From Theristus sp. LFF4_11 (taxonomy: Eukaryota; Nematoda; Chromadorea; Monhysterida; Xyalidae): 64,000 nucleotides of DNA. Positions 54,521-64,000 of this stretch are shown piece after piece. Location of the stretch: contig JASANC010004154.1 in assembly GCA_030248135.1 (NCBI GenBank), positions 26,431 through 90,430 of the forward strand, read 5' to 3'. Every line of letters begins with the position of its first letter. Within the stretch, counting starts at the first letter, position 1. The notes below the pieces were generated by a model. That model was not told the DNA's origin and did no database searches. It saw only the letters and a program-made list of their open reading frames with translations. The position numbers were made by a program, and so were the translations under genes.

Positions 54521-55917
54521 TCAGAACTGTAGTGCAGAAGGGTCCGTGGCGTTCACATGCACTGCGTGTTGCTGGTCTAACTGTGGCCCGTTCAGCGCTG
54601 CTTGCGCATCCATCTGCGCGTGCCATTCCGCTGAGTAGCTCCACAGAGGCATCGTCATCGCTGTGAACTCTGCAACATTGCCCACTGAAACAGAGATCCG
54701 AAATCTTGCAAATGCAATGTTGAAACTCGCATTTCCAGTCGATTACAGAATCTTAAAAATCGACTTCAAGTAACAGCGCGATGTGACCCCGATGCACTTA
54801 TACACAAATTTAGCAGTTTGCGGGTAAAAAATTTGCCAGTCGGGAATTTTTGTGAATAATAAAGAAAAAATCTCTTATCAACCAGTATCGTGCTCATTCC
54901 ACGCGGAGGACATTTGCCCGGCATAGTTCATCAACGTCTCTTGTTGTTGCTGTTGTTGCTGTTGTTGTTGTTGCTGTTGTTGTTGTTGCACTTGTTGTTG
55001 TTGTTGCTGTTGTTGTCGCATCAGTTGTCCCATGGTCGCATCACTGTCGCGTGTATTCTTAACCGAAGCTTCGTCATTCACTTGAAGAAAAAGTCGGAAT
55101 TTTTATTCTTTCACGAAGTTCAAATGTCAAGCTGTAAGTTATCGGCTATCGTCTGATTGGTTCGTGATCACGTGATGCATGCTTTCTGGGCAGAACAGAC
55201 TCCACGTTTAAATCGAACGCCTGCACAGAAAGCCTTTATCACGCCGTGTCGCATGCACGGCTGTGTGGATGGCAGCGCACCAATGCCGTTTTGTTGTTGC
55301 TGCTGTTGCGGCAGCTTCGTTGCCTTCGCATGTTTCAGCATTTCACCAAACTCGCCGGCACTCGAGCGTTTCTCGTTGCGTCGTGTCACTTTGCCGTTCG
55401 GCGCCGTCGTCGTCCGCAACATCGGCCATGCCGACACCGGCTGGTACGCGTTCGCAGCAACGAGAATCTCGGTCAGGCGGTCGATGTAGTCGATGGCACC
55501 TTGTAGGATCTTTAGTTTCGACACCTACAACATGTATGCGGGTTTGAGTGTTCGAGTTTGCCACTTCGAGTTGTTTTTAAATTGATTGATTGATTGATTA
55601 AATTATAATTGATTGATTGTTTGATTGATTGATAATTCACTGATTGATTGATTGATTGATTGATTGACTGATTCATTGATTGATTGATTGATTGCGACCA
55701 GTGTCCCAGTGAGTGCCGACGCCCATTCGCACCCGCTTGTGTCTGTCCTTGTAGCGTGGTACCAGTGTCCTCAACGTTGCGAACATGTCGTTCACGTGGT
55801 GCACACGGTGTCGCTCGCGCTCGTTGCGTCTCGCGACCACGATTCGAGGACGCTCATTGGCTCGCTTGTAGCTGCCCTTGGCTGCGTGTGCTGCACTTGA
55901 ACGTTTGTCTAGATACC
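54521..55917 (-). CDS. Achaete-scute-like bHLH transcription factor
   Basis: Minus-strand exons: about 55917-55733, 55524-55281, 55080-54883 and 54684-54521 (TGA), all GT/AG with matching phase (0,1,1). The basic region ARRNERERHRVHHVND leads into helix 1 (MFATLRTLVPRY) at the end of the first exon. Helix 2 (VSKLKILQGAIDYIDRLTEI) opens the next. RRNERERxRVxxVN is the signature of the achaete-scute group, so DNA binding at E-boxes as a heterodimer is expected from the family. Downstream exons encode a Gln tract, interrupted by MRQ and VQ, ending in ETLMNYAGQMSSAWN, and a C-terminal PLWSYSAEWHAQM, a likely activation region. The 5' end is uncertain: no ATG precedes the basic region in this exon. 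A family C fragment and an ATTG microsatellite lie in its introns. Confidence 0.87.
55135..55258. repeat. MITE family C fragment in a bHLH intron
   Basis: GTCTGATTGGTTCGTGATCA with the CACGTGATGCATGCTTTCTG block. Terminal repeats are decayed. Confidence 0.55.
55580..55695. repeat. (ATTG)n microsatellite
   Basis: About 115 bp of imperfect ATTG repeats in the first bHLH intron, close to the donor of the basic-region exon. Confidence 0.95.
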
Positions 55918-56541
55918 GTATAATGAGTACGGTACCCCGAGAAATTCAGGAAAAAAGGAACACGATTTTTTAAAAGGCACTTTTTTGAATGGAGTGGACT
56001 CTGTGCCGAAGGCCACATTTCATGCCTGATTTCCAATTGCAAAAAACATTCAAGGCAGAAAATGGCAACTGTTATTCACCGGAATTCTCGTGCTGTTTGT
56101 CGCGTTGCTTGTACGTGTACACTTTGCCTTTGTGGAGAAGATGCACGATTGGATCGGTTGAGTCCGCCTCTTTCAGGATGGTTGTCTGTATGGTTAGTTA
56201 TCACTCAATATGAGAAAAAAATAACTATTTTGAAACCAAATCACAGGATGTTTATCACCGGGAGGCTTTTTTACCTGATTCTTTTCTTTTTTTTGTCCCG
56301 TCGGCCGCGGTTCTTCAGGTGGTGTCATGTCGATGAGGCAAAACAACGCACGATAAAGAATGAGTGTCATAAAACTGGACATTGCAAATTATCGCCTTTG
56401 TCGCGAAGTCCACAAGAGCCACCTGCTTTCAGACACATATTTCACCTTAGTAACCAGCCAAATATAAACGTAAAGACGCAATCTTTGAATGAAAATTGAA
56501 AAATCATGCTTTACTGATTGAAGTGGGATGGTTCTAATATA
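55918..56541. other. Spacer upstream of the bHLH gene
   Basis: No gene identified. TACCGTATAATGAGTACGGTA at 55914-55934 is an imperfect palindrome. Missing 5' bHLH exons may lie here. Confidence 0.4.
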
Positions 56542-57221
56542 CAGGGTGTTTCAGAAATAGTGGGTAGGTGCTTGACGCGGTACTTCTTGAGTTGTGTTGA
56601 ACCATATTCAATGAAATTTTAGACAGTTGTTCAGGAAAGTTCAACTTAAATTCGTTCACCTGCACACGAATGACAGTGCAAAACACAAAAATTTTCAAAA
56701 ATTAACTAGAAAATACCTACCAGACCACACGATACCACAGGAAAACAAAGGACAACACTCAATGCAAACATTCAAAAGAACACTTCAAAATGTGCGTGGC
56801 GTTAGCAGCAAACATCAACAACAACGACAACAGTTAACACAATCAAATCTCTCAAAGTGTTCACCATGAGCCTTGCACTTATCCGTCACGGCCAAAACCG
56901 CATTCTCGCGCATGTACGCTGAAAACAAAGCAAAAACAAAGAAATCGAATTGAAAAACATTTCGTATTCATGCATGCAACGATTCGGCCGCACACAAGCT
57001 AATGTTTCACCCGGTGCCAAACAAGAGCCCCAAGTTGCGAGTTGAAATCAATGTTTTTGTGTGTTTTGCTCTGTCATTCGTGTGCAGGTGAATGATTTTT
57101 TCTGAAATTTTGCACAAATCTAAATTGAATTTTTCAAAACAGCTGCCTAAAATTTCATTGAATATGGTTCAATACAACTCGAGAAACAACGCATCAAAAA
57201 ACTACCCACAAAAACACCCTG
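56542..57221. mobile_element. Tc1/mariner-like MITE I
   Basis: Ends CAGGGTGTTTCAGAAATAGT and the complementary AAAAACACCCTG, bordered by TA on both sides. Subterminal blocks (GAACCATATTCAATGAAATT and its inverse) match as well. 680 bp, no transposase. Confidence 0.8.
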
Positions 57222-57605
57222 TATAATCACTTTCTAGTCTGAATGTCAATTGGAAACTCAATTAATTCCACCGGCTAATCCGCATGGTACATTGTATGTG
57301 CTTGCTTACCAACAGTGAATGTCAGCTGTGAATAACCATAATTGCATGTTTAGAATCATTGCGCAAAACATTTGTGCATAAGGATCGAAAAGTGTCAAAT
57401 TTCATTTTATATGCAGGATATAATTTCACATTTGGATAAAAACGTGTAATCTCAGATGAACAATTTTCACATAACAATTAAATTGAAGTAACATTTGAGT
57501 CAACAAATTGTCGATGTTATCGGAATTTGAACAAAAAGGCTGGTTTCATTTCTGACTCCAAAGAAGGTATGTGAAATTCACGATCAACACAAAAATCAAC
57601 GTTGC
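57222..57605. other. Spacer, nothing recognised
   Basis: AT-rich; 3' flank of the minus-strand four-TM gene. Confidence 0.4.
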
Positions 57606-60095
57606 TCATGAAAACGTCGGGTTCGGCCGGCCAAAGTCGAGACTCTCCACAGACTCGCGATGGCGTTGGTTATGGTTGTTGTTGCTTCCGTTCGGTGCGC
57701 GCCAATCGGCTGAATTGTAGTTGGTGACGTTGTTGATCTCTTCACCAATCGACAGTATCACATCGTCGCCGTGGTCAACGTCCGTGCTCGCTTTGCCGTG
57801 CTGTATAAGGAATGGGGATCGTGGATATGAAAAAAATTAACGGTTTTCTTGCAGTTTCGTAATACAACAGAACTGGAAACACTGAATTTGCCTGCGGCGC
57901 GGCCTGCCGTGATTCCTCCGCTGATTGGCAGTGTACTTCACGAAAAAACAAAACATTTTTCGGTTTCTGGAAATAGAGTTTCGTGAAGTGTCTTCGTATC
58001 TGTTTTCTCGTTGTCATACAACCAATCCATTGAAATTTAAAATTTAGAATTTTGAAAATACACAGAACAAAATCATAAACAAGTGTAAGAATTTGTTTCT
58101 GGCTGGTTCTGCGTGTGTTTTCAAAATTATTGGTTACCCGTGTCATACAGTTTGTCTGGTTCTTGAATATTTATTGCCAGATAGTAACTGAACGAAGACA
58201 TTAGCGGTTTACCAGGCTTACCAGGCGTAGACTCTTACAACTACCCGAAAGCGCAAGGAACAGTGCTCGCACCAGCTGTACTTAAAGCTACACAGCACCT
58301 GTTGATTGGCGCCATTCATTGCGATCACAGCGACCGCCGCGTTCCGATGGAGCATCCGGTAGGCGTGCAGATAACGATACAGCTGGTAGGCGACCAACGT
58401 GAGCCAGGCGTACAACAGCGACGTCACACCCCACACGAGCATGCCCACTAGTTTGAAGCAATCAATGATGCTTGTACAAATGGCTGCGTCAATCTTTACT
58501 ATTAAGGAAGCTGATCACTGATGTGGCCACCCCCTCTTTTGCACCTGATGTTGGCCAGGCCGAAATGTAGAAAACCATACAATTTTGTTGATTTACCCAA
58601 ACTGTGAATTTTCAGCTTTCATATTGGCTTTGCAATAAACTCCACGAAACCGAAAAGTCTTGTTTTGGATCTTGGTAGGTATGTACAATGTATGCGTTCC
58701 CAAGAACGCGGGCCTCATTTTAACTTACGAATCACATTCGTCGCAATTCGATTCCAGTAGTGCTTCGGTGTGCGCGCGAATCCGGTGCCGTAAATGACGA
58801 ACCACGTCAAGCAGTAAACACTCGATGAAAACTGCACATGTTGGTCGGAAAATGGATGAGAAGATATACGTAATTGTACAAAACACTTTGATATTCACTA
58901 ATGTTGGTGAATTTTGATCATCCATCCTACATACTGATTCTAATTTAAAAAAAATGAAACTGGTATTACGAAAGACGAATTACAACCAACGATCTATTTA
59001 CACAGGGTGACGCAGAAGTAGTGGCCGCCACTTATTTCAGCGCCATCCTGTAGTTGTCGCTGATTGTCAATGGACGTGGTCGCAAGCGCAAGCTTTTGTT
59101 TCGATTGCCACTTTAGCGTTACAACCACTGAAAACCATTTCCAAACTTTTTATGAACGCTCTATCTTGACTAAAACTAAACTTTCCATCTGCATAGTTTG
59201 GCTGCCACCGGTAGCCAAACAGCATGAAGCGTTTTAGTAAAATGTGTGGAACTGGTTTTCAGTGACAGACGCAACTCTCGTTGACAATCACCAGGATCAA
59301 AAGCAAGATCGTGTCGAGACCAAATACTCCAGCTACCGTATTACGCTGCAGACACATTCCAAAGCGTACCGTGAACGCGACATACGGCCAGACGAATGTC
59401 GGGATGCGTTTATTGACGGCGACCACGAGCACAGTGGACGTGCAAATGGCACACAAGAGCACCACCAGTTCACTGATGACGTGCATGGCGCTGAGCGGGG
59501 TGACCAGGTAGAGAATGCACAGGCACAGCGTCCACATGATCGAGAACATTGCCGACAGCTTGCAGTAGGTCTGAACGATAACGCGCAAATAGTGTGTCAA
59601 GCGACATTCATGAGGCGTAGTTAATGAAGCGCAGCTGTGTTAAAACATAGCTACACGGTCACTAAATACTGCTTCATGAACGCCCCCTTCAGTTGTGTGT
59701 CTTCAGCGGTTTTCAGCAGGTCGGACTGAAAAAGTTCAGTGAGCAAAAACTCAACAAAGTTTAAGCGCAGCTAATTTGCGCTTTTGGTCGTGATCAGGGT
59801 GCAAACGGATCAGGGTGATTTTTGGTGGCCACCTTAGGTCCTGAAATTGCGAATGGCTTTGGTTTTCTCAGCTGCGGCACATGGCCGACTTTCACTTTTG
59901 AGAGTTTGCGTTGAAAAGCCAATTAGCAACGTTTTTGCTCGAAACAGAACGAAAGCAATTGACAACAGCGACGTGCTTTACCATGACATGCATGTTGCAC
60001 AGCAACGATGATCGGTGTAATCGATCGAGCCTGCTCAACTGACTGATGATCTCATCATGGTGGTCAATGTGGAAGTTGTGGCGTTCTACTGTCAT
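57606..60095 (-). CDS. Four-transmembrane protein, unnamed
   Basis: Minus-strand exons 60095-59982 (ATG at 60095), 59570-59292, 58831-58729, 58447-58299 and 57800-57606 (TGA) join in phase into 279 residues. A hydrophilic N-terminus (MTVERHNFHIDHHDEIISQL) precedes hydrophobic segments at MFSIMWTLCLCILYLVTPL, ISELVVLLCAICTSTVLVV, GLDTILLLILFSSSVYCLTW and LGMLVWGVTSLLYAWLTLVA. The cytoplasmic-looking tail is rich in Asn, His and Asp and ends FGRPNPTFS. The layout (four spans, HVI..L pattern in TM2, AVNKR loop) recalls nematode LAPTM/DUF7027-like proteins, but I would not assign the family on this. Likely an endomembrane or plasma-membrane protein. Intron 1 holds a dispersed repeat fragment (59640). 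Confidence 0.68.
59637..59700 (+). repeat. Short dispersed repeat, also at 8232
   Basis: ACATAGCTACACGGTCACTA onward is related to the reverse complement of 8232-8290. Confidence 0.5.
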
Positions 60096-60799
60096 GGTTG
60101 GTTGTGTCTTTGGTTTTTTTTTGGTCACGCGCTGACTTCAAAAAGCTTAACAGAAACTATCAGAATGCGTCAAGTTTTCAAATAGATACTGAACGTTGTT
60201 TACCAAATGATTTTAAAAAACTTCAGAAACTGTACGCGCATATAGCAAACTGCAACGTTATGTACACGGTGTACATTTTGAAAATCGTTATCATCAGAAG
60301 TGTCAAAATCTTTTCAAGTAGACCCAACAATAAAAGTGTTGGTTATCAGTTTTCTTTCGCTGGCGCTGTGTTATACAGTTGAGGCAGCAGTGAACTGTTG
60401 AATGTCGGTCGGTTTTTTTTATGAGCACCAATCGATAAAAATGGCCAGTAATTCATCAATGAGAAATATCGATTCTGATGTTGTTCAAAAAGAATACGCA
60501 GCCATCAGAACACACTGCTCCAACGTTCTTCAATTCTGAAGCACGTAATCTAAAACCACGTTAACGTTGAACGACTAGTTAATTCAAAAAATGTATTTTT
60601 AAATATTGGCTGACCTTTCTGGAAAAACTTACAATTTTTTACCACATTCCTTGTTTCGAACTTACCGAAATTTGAGGTGGCGTAGAGGTAGATAAGAACG
60701 ACATTGCCAAAACCATTTCAAAACAAAGGAGACGTCTGCAAGTACAGATGGAAACTGCGATGAAAAACCGAAAACCCGTTTATAGGCTAGCGGTGACCA
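60096..60799. other. Spacer between minus-strand genes
   Basis: No coding signal that I can support. It contains the promoter of the four-TM gene and the 3' end of the lectin gene. Confidence 0.4.
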
Positions 60800-61526
60800 T
60801 CAAAGCGTGCGTGTGCAGCATAAAAGCGCAAGCGATTTGCTAGAAAAAAAAGAAAATAAAAATCTGTGAAGCGACTGCTTGCACGAACACTGGCAGTTGT
60901 CGCCGTAGAACAACGGCCGACACACGCAGTACACTGTCGTCCACGGCGGCACCTCTGTGAGGCACGTGCCTCCGTTGTAGCAGCGTACGCTGTTGCACGT
61001 CGTCGTCCAGTCGCCTGTGAATGTGCTTTTTATGAAATATTATGCAATTGCTTTCACAGTTTACGGGAAAAGAAACGCCAAGAAAAGAAATTCTACTCTC
61101 AAAAAACGGCTCTGCATCCGCGGTATGTATTTTTTCAGAAAAAAAGAGGCCGTTTTTTGCTATTCACGTGCACGGTTTTCTGCATGTGAACCTGTAAGTG
61201 CACAAACAGTTGCATCTATACATGTGCATTATTTTTCTGTGTGTATGTGGAACTAAAATTTAGTCACGATATAAGCTTTTTAAAAAAGTGTTTATGAAGC
61301 TAATAAGTAACAAAAAAAAACACCAACGATATTCACAGATGAATTTAAACTTCCGCACGGTACAGTCGCCCCATAGGGGATTCATGACACCATAAGTGGT
61401 GCTGAATACCAGACGCGTACACTCAACCGTTTGATAAGAGGGCTCATTGGTCGCCCAGATTGACGGATTCACGTTGCCCCACTCCGGGCGTGCGCTGTCA
61501 TAGACCCAGTTGTTCTCGCGGTCGTA
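60800..61526 (-). CDS. C-type lectin-like and EGF-like domain protein (partial)
   Basis: Exon 61526-61328 encodes the C-terminal half of a C-type lectin-like domain: NNWVYDSARPEWGNVNPSIW, then ATNEPSYQTVECTRL, then LWGDCTVRKFKFICEY, with the WGDC and FICE ends typical of the fold. It splices in phase (TATC joined to GCGACTGG, giving YRDW) to exon 61014-60800, which encodes an EGF-like module, CNSVRCYNGGTC...YCVCRPLFYGDNC, and then a short tail to TGA. The lectin N-terminal half must lie upstream. A candidate peptide AEKEFRKNCLPAVTVSMLRK is readable at about 61801-61742, but I could not connect it. Likely secreted. Whether it binds sugar is unclear: EPS stands where EPN is usual, a weak sign against canonical calcium-dependent binding. 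Confidence 0.75.
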
Positions 61527-62068
61527 CTGTGGAAAACAAATGAGAAAACGCGACATATGATTCAGGATTCATGTACGGCGGAACATGTGTATTCGTTATG
61601 CACACGGTAACAGTGTAACAGGCAACGGCGTCTGGTCCGAACACAAGTGTCCGGTGTCCTGTCCGCGTTGGTATCCCGTGTCGTCTCCCAGAAATAAAAG
61701 TAACCCAGGTAAGTAACTCTTGGGTCACCTTCCGAAGCATGGACACCGTGACAGCGGGCAAACAATTTTTTCGGAACTCCTTTTCAGCGTGCAGTACTTA
61801 TATCATCATTTGTCCCGACTCCCGGTCATTTATACCCCGTGCGATGATGTGAGGTGGAGCATGCGGGTGTGCGGCTGTCACAACTCGGCTAGCGAATGGC
61901 GTAAAATTGAAAGACAACGCTCTTGTATTCCAATGGAAGAAACTTTAGGAATTGACTTTTGAAACTTTTAGACTGGCATCTTCAAACGCAGATTCATTGA
62001 TGGCCGTTTGCGTTTGCGGCGCGGTAAATGCAAATGGGTTTGCGTACGCACAACAATAAAAGAAAGAC
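61527..62068. other. Region with unresolved 5' exons of the lectin gene
   Basis: Minus-strand frames near 61560-61800 look partly coding, but exon borders could not be fixed. GTATAAAT on the minus strand near 61835 might be a TATA box. Confidence 0.35.
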
Positions 62069-62334
62069 TACCGTAAAGTCTTGCATATAAGGTCTCCTTA
62101 TATAAATTTGAAAATCAAAAATTTCTGAAAAAAGGGGAATTTTGTGTGACAACCTTATAAGTGGGAGGAGGTCTTACAAAGCGAACATTAGGAAATCCAG
62201 GCCTTATAAACGGGGTAGGATTTTGACCAAGTCAAAATTTTGAATTTTTTGGTTTCCCGCCGTGTGACACTCCGCCCACTTTTGGGTGGGGGTCTTATAA
62301 GTGGGAGGAACCTTATATGCAAGACTTTACGGTA
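62069..62334 (+). mobile_element. MITE family B, full copy
   Basis: 266 bp, nearly the same as 52516-52781, with ends TACCGTAAAGTCTTGCATAT and ATATGCAAGACTTTACGGTA. Confidence 0.9.
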
Positions 62335-62936
62335 TTTGTTGCGGAAAAAAGTTTTCACGCCATGAAGAAAGACGCCCCGCCATCGAAGCCGGGCACACCT
62401 CCAATGTGTCGCCTGCGCCCCGTGCCGCCGATCGATCGCCTGCCATCCAGACTGCGTTCTGCCATGCCAGCAGATCGTCGTTTTGCGTCTGAAAATTCAT
62501 CGATGCAGTATCAGTGAAGCTTTCGTTAAAAGCCCGTTTTTTTACCTGACGTATGCAGACGTGACGTCAGACGTCACACGAGAACCGACCTGACGTGCCG
62601 TGCGTAAGGCGTAAACGGGCCGTAAGTGTTTGCTTAAGGCGCGTTTAGCAATTAGTTTTTTGTGCGTACGCACGGACACGACACGTAAAAAATGGCTACG
62701 CGATTTAGAAATGTGACGTGACGAATTTAGAAAAATACCTCCACGTGACGGTGCGCGACGCCACGTGAACCATAGTGCGCAACGTTCACCACCAAATGAC
62801 GACAACAACGGAAGGCAGGACAGTGAGGAAGCCGACGGGGCTTACTCTAACCCAACGGCCCTCTTCAGAGCCTCCTGTGGGCGTCCTTGGGGGCTAGCCA
62901 CAGGGAACAGCACCCCGCGGTGGAACTGTCCATTGC
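62335..62936. other. Ambiguous exon and 5' region of a retrotransposon
   Basis: At 62365-62516 (+) a Pro-rich frame, KKDAPPSKPGTPPMCRLRPV to SMQYQ and TGA, is open. The opposite strand has a good splice acceptor (GAATTTTCAG at about 62499) opening a frame TQNDDLLAWQNAVWMAGDRS, which could be an upstream exon of the lectin gene. I cannot decide. From about 62700 the sequence is probably 5' UTR of the non-LTR element. Confidence 0.35.
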
Positions 62937-64000
62937 ATGTCCCGCGAACACCTGAAAATTGCGGCGTTCAACTGCCGTGCGCTCACATCGGACATACAGC
63001 AGAGGTCCCTTGCGGAGGACGCAACTGAGCATCGAATAGACATTGCGTGCGTCAGCGAAACACGGCTGCCAACAACATACGAGCAGGTTTCCGACCTGCT
63101 AGGCGAACGCAACTACAGATTGATAACATTCAATAACAATGACAATACAAATCACCACTCTGGCGTTGGCTTCCTGATCAGCGAGCGCGCTGAGGGGTCG
63201 CTGGCGGCCATCGTTCCAGTCAGCGACAGGGTGGCGTGCGCTCGCTTCAGCACGTACATGGGCGTGCGGTCCGGCAGCAGAAGACGGCGAGGCTTGTTCA
63301 TCGTTGTCGCGTACGCGCCGCATGAGGGGCACGATGCCGAGGTCAAGGACACGTTCTATCGAGAGCTGGCGCATTCCGTCACGCTGGCGTCATCGGGCGA
63401 CGTGGTGCTGATCGCGGGTGACCTGAACGCAGCCGTGGGGCCGCTGTCACCACTCGAGCGTAGCGTCGGCGCGCAGCACGGTGTCCGTTCCGATAAACGG
63501 ACCGATAACGGTCAGCGTTTGGTGACTTTTGCGGAAAATAATGGCTTTGTGCTGTCGTCCACCACATTTCAGCACAGCAAGCGTAAGACGGCGACGCATC
63601 GACTACCGAACGGACAACTCCGGCAAATCGACCATGTGCTGATCGCAAGACGATGGCGGGCGTGCATCACGGACGTCAGGAGTTGCTGGCGCACCCACGT
63701 GGACTCGGACCATGCGCTGGTCGTTGCCAAGTGCCATCTCCAGTTCCCGCGGACCCAGAGAAGGGCGACGGGCGCGCCGCTGATTGACATCGAGCGACTC
63801 GGCGATGATGCAGTGAGAGACAAATTCAAAAGCCGTTTAGACATGATTGCGACCAATGATGATTTGAGCTGGGTGAGAATTCGTGAAGACATGTGGACTG
63901 CTGCAGTGGAGGCCTGCGGTCGAAAGAGCCGACGCAAACAGCAGAATCCAATATTCCGATCCGAGACAATAAACTTAATTAAAAGAAGACGCAAATTAAT
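62937..64000 (+). CDS. Non-LTR retrotransposon, APE endonuclease part (runs off the window)
   Basis: From the ATG at 62937 the frame is open to the window edge (354 codons). Endonuclease/exonuclease/phosphatase motifs occur in order: KIAAFNCRAL (metal-binding Asn), CVSETRL (catalytic Glu), VVAYAPH, AGDLNAAVG (Asp/Asn), QIDHVLIARRW, DSDHALVVAK (Asp-His). This is the target-nicking nuclease at the start of ORF2 in Jockey/CR1/I-type elements. RT should follow beyond 64000. The frame is intact and GC-rich compared with its surroundings, so the copy may be young. It differs in composition from the truncated RT at 37340-38230; whether they are one family cannot be told because they do not overlap. 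Confidence 0.88.
   Translation, partial: MSREHLKIAAFNCRALTSDIQQRSLAEDATEHRIDIACVSETRLPTTYEQVSDLLGERNYRLITFNNNDNTNHHSGVGFLISERAEGSLAAIVPVSDRVACARFSTYMGVRSGSRRRRGLFIVVAYAPHEGHDAEVKDTFYRELAHSVTLASSGDVVLIAGDLNAAVGPLSPLERSVGAQHGVRSDKRTDNGQRLVTFAENNGFVLSSTTFQHSKRKTATHRLPNGQLRQIDHVLIARRWRACITDVRSCWRTHVDSDHALVVAKCHLQFPRTQRRATGAPLIDIERLGDDAVRDKFKSRLDMIATNDDLSWVRIREDMWTAAVEACGRKSRRKQQNPIFRSETINLIKRRRKL

Noticed and set aside
58995..59060. Second mariner-like end (ACAGGGTGACGCAGAAGTAG)
   Set aside because: It resembles the end of MITE I but has no matching inverse end nearby.

Overview
The window looks like a piece of an invertebrate, probably nematode, nuclear genome. Genes are split by introns with good GT/AG consensus, some very short (37 and 43 nt). 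Dispersed inverted-repeat elements fill introns and spacers. Degenerate TTAGGC-like tracts are present, and one gene encodes a peptide GPCR with nematode DMSR-like features. The taxon is an inference; no rRNA or tRNA gene was seen to fix it.

The centre (14322-33991) is one 19,670-bp LTR retroelement of BEL/Pao type. Two 824-bp LTRs that look identical (TGTCG...CGACA) are flanked by a 5-bp duplication, AACTG. The empty site can be read in a sister copy of the interrupted repeat near 9834. Behind a primer-binding site and a 1.15-kb leader lies a single 3891-codon ORF. It encodes Gag, zinc knuckles, aspartic protease, RT, RNase H, integrase, a two-pass membrane linker, a dUTPase, a deoxynucleoside kinase, and a two-part bunyavirus/phlebovirus-like glycoprotein precursor. 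A second ORF of about 1100 codons, still between the LTRs, is a UPF1-like superfamily 1 helicase. A short motif resembling the nematode spliced leader sits in each LTR, directly before the helicase ATG, and twice in the 3' noncoding part. An LTR element carrying dUTPase, deoxynucleoside kinase, envelope and helicase together is the outstanding object here.

Left of it: a giant palindrome (1-2412); an unidentified eight-exon acidic protein gene (2758-7201, +); a small secreted protein gene (8061-8611, +); a C1orf50/DUF2452 homologue (8907-12533, -) whose large intron holds nested hAT-like elements; and a tentative cysteine-rich gene (12700-13215, +).

Right of it: a ZDHHC3/7-type palmitoyltransferase (35261-36898, -); a 5'-truncated non-LTR retrotransposon (to 38578); a repeat-dense gene desert (38600-49600) with hAT-like elements and a 3.4-kb foldback; a six-exon GPCR (49668-54189, +); a convergent achaete-scute-like bHLH gene (54521-55917, -); a four-TM protein gene (57606-60095, -); a C-type lectin/EGF gene (60800-61526 and upstream, -); and the APE endonuclease part of a second non-LTR retrotransposon running off the right edge (62937-64000, +). 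Host genes share no evident pathway. What links them is repeat invasion: four inverted-repeat families recur in their introns.
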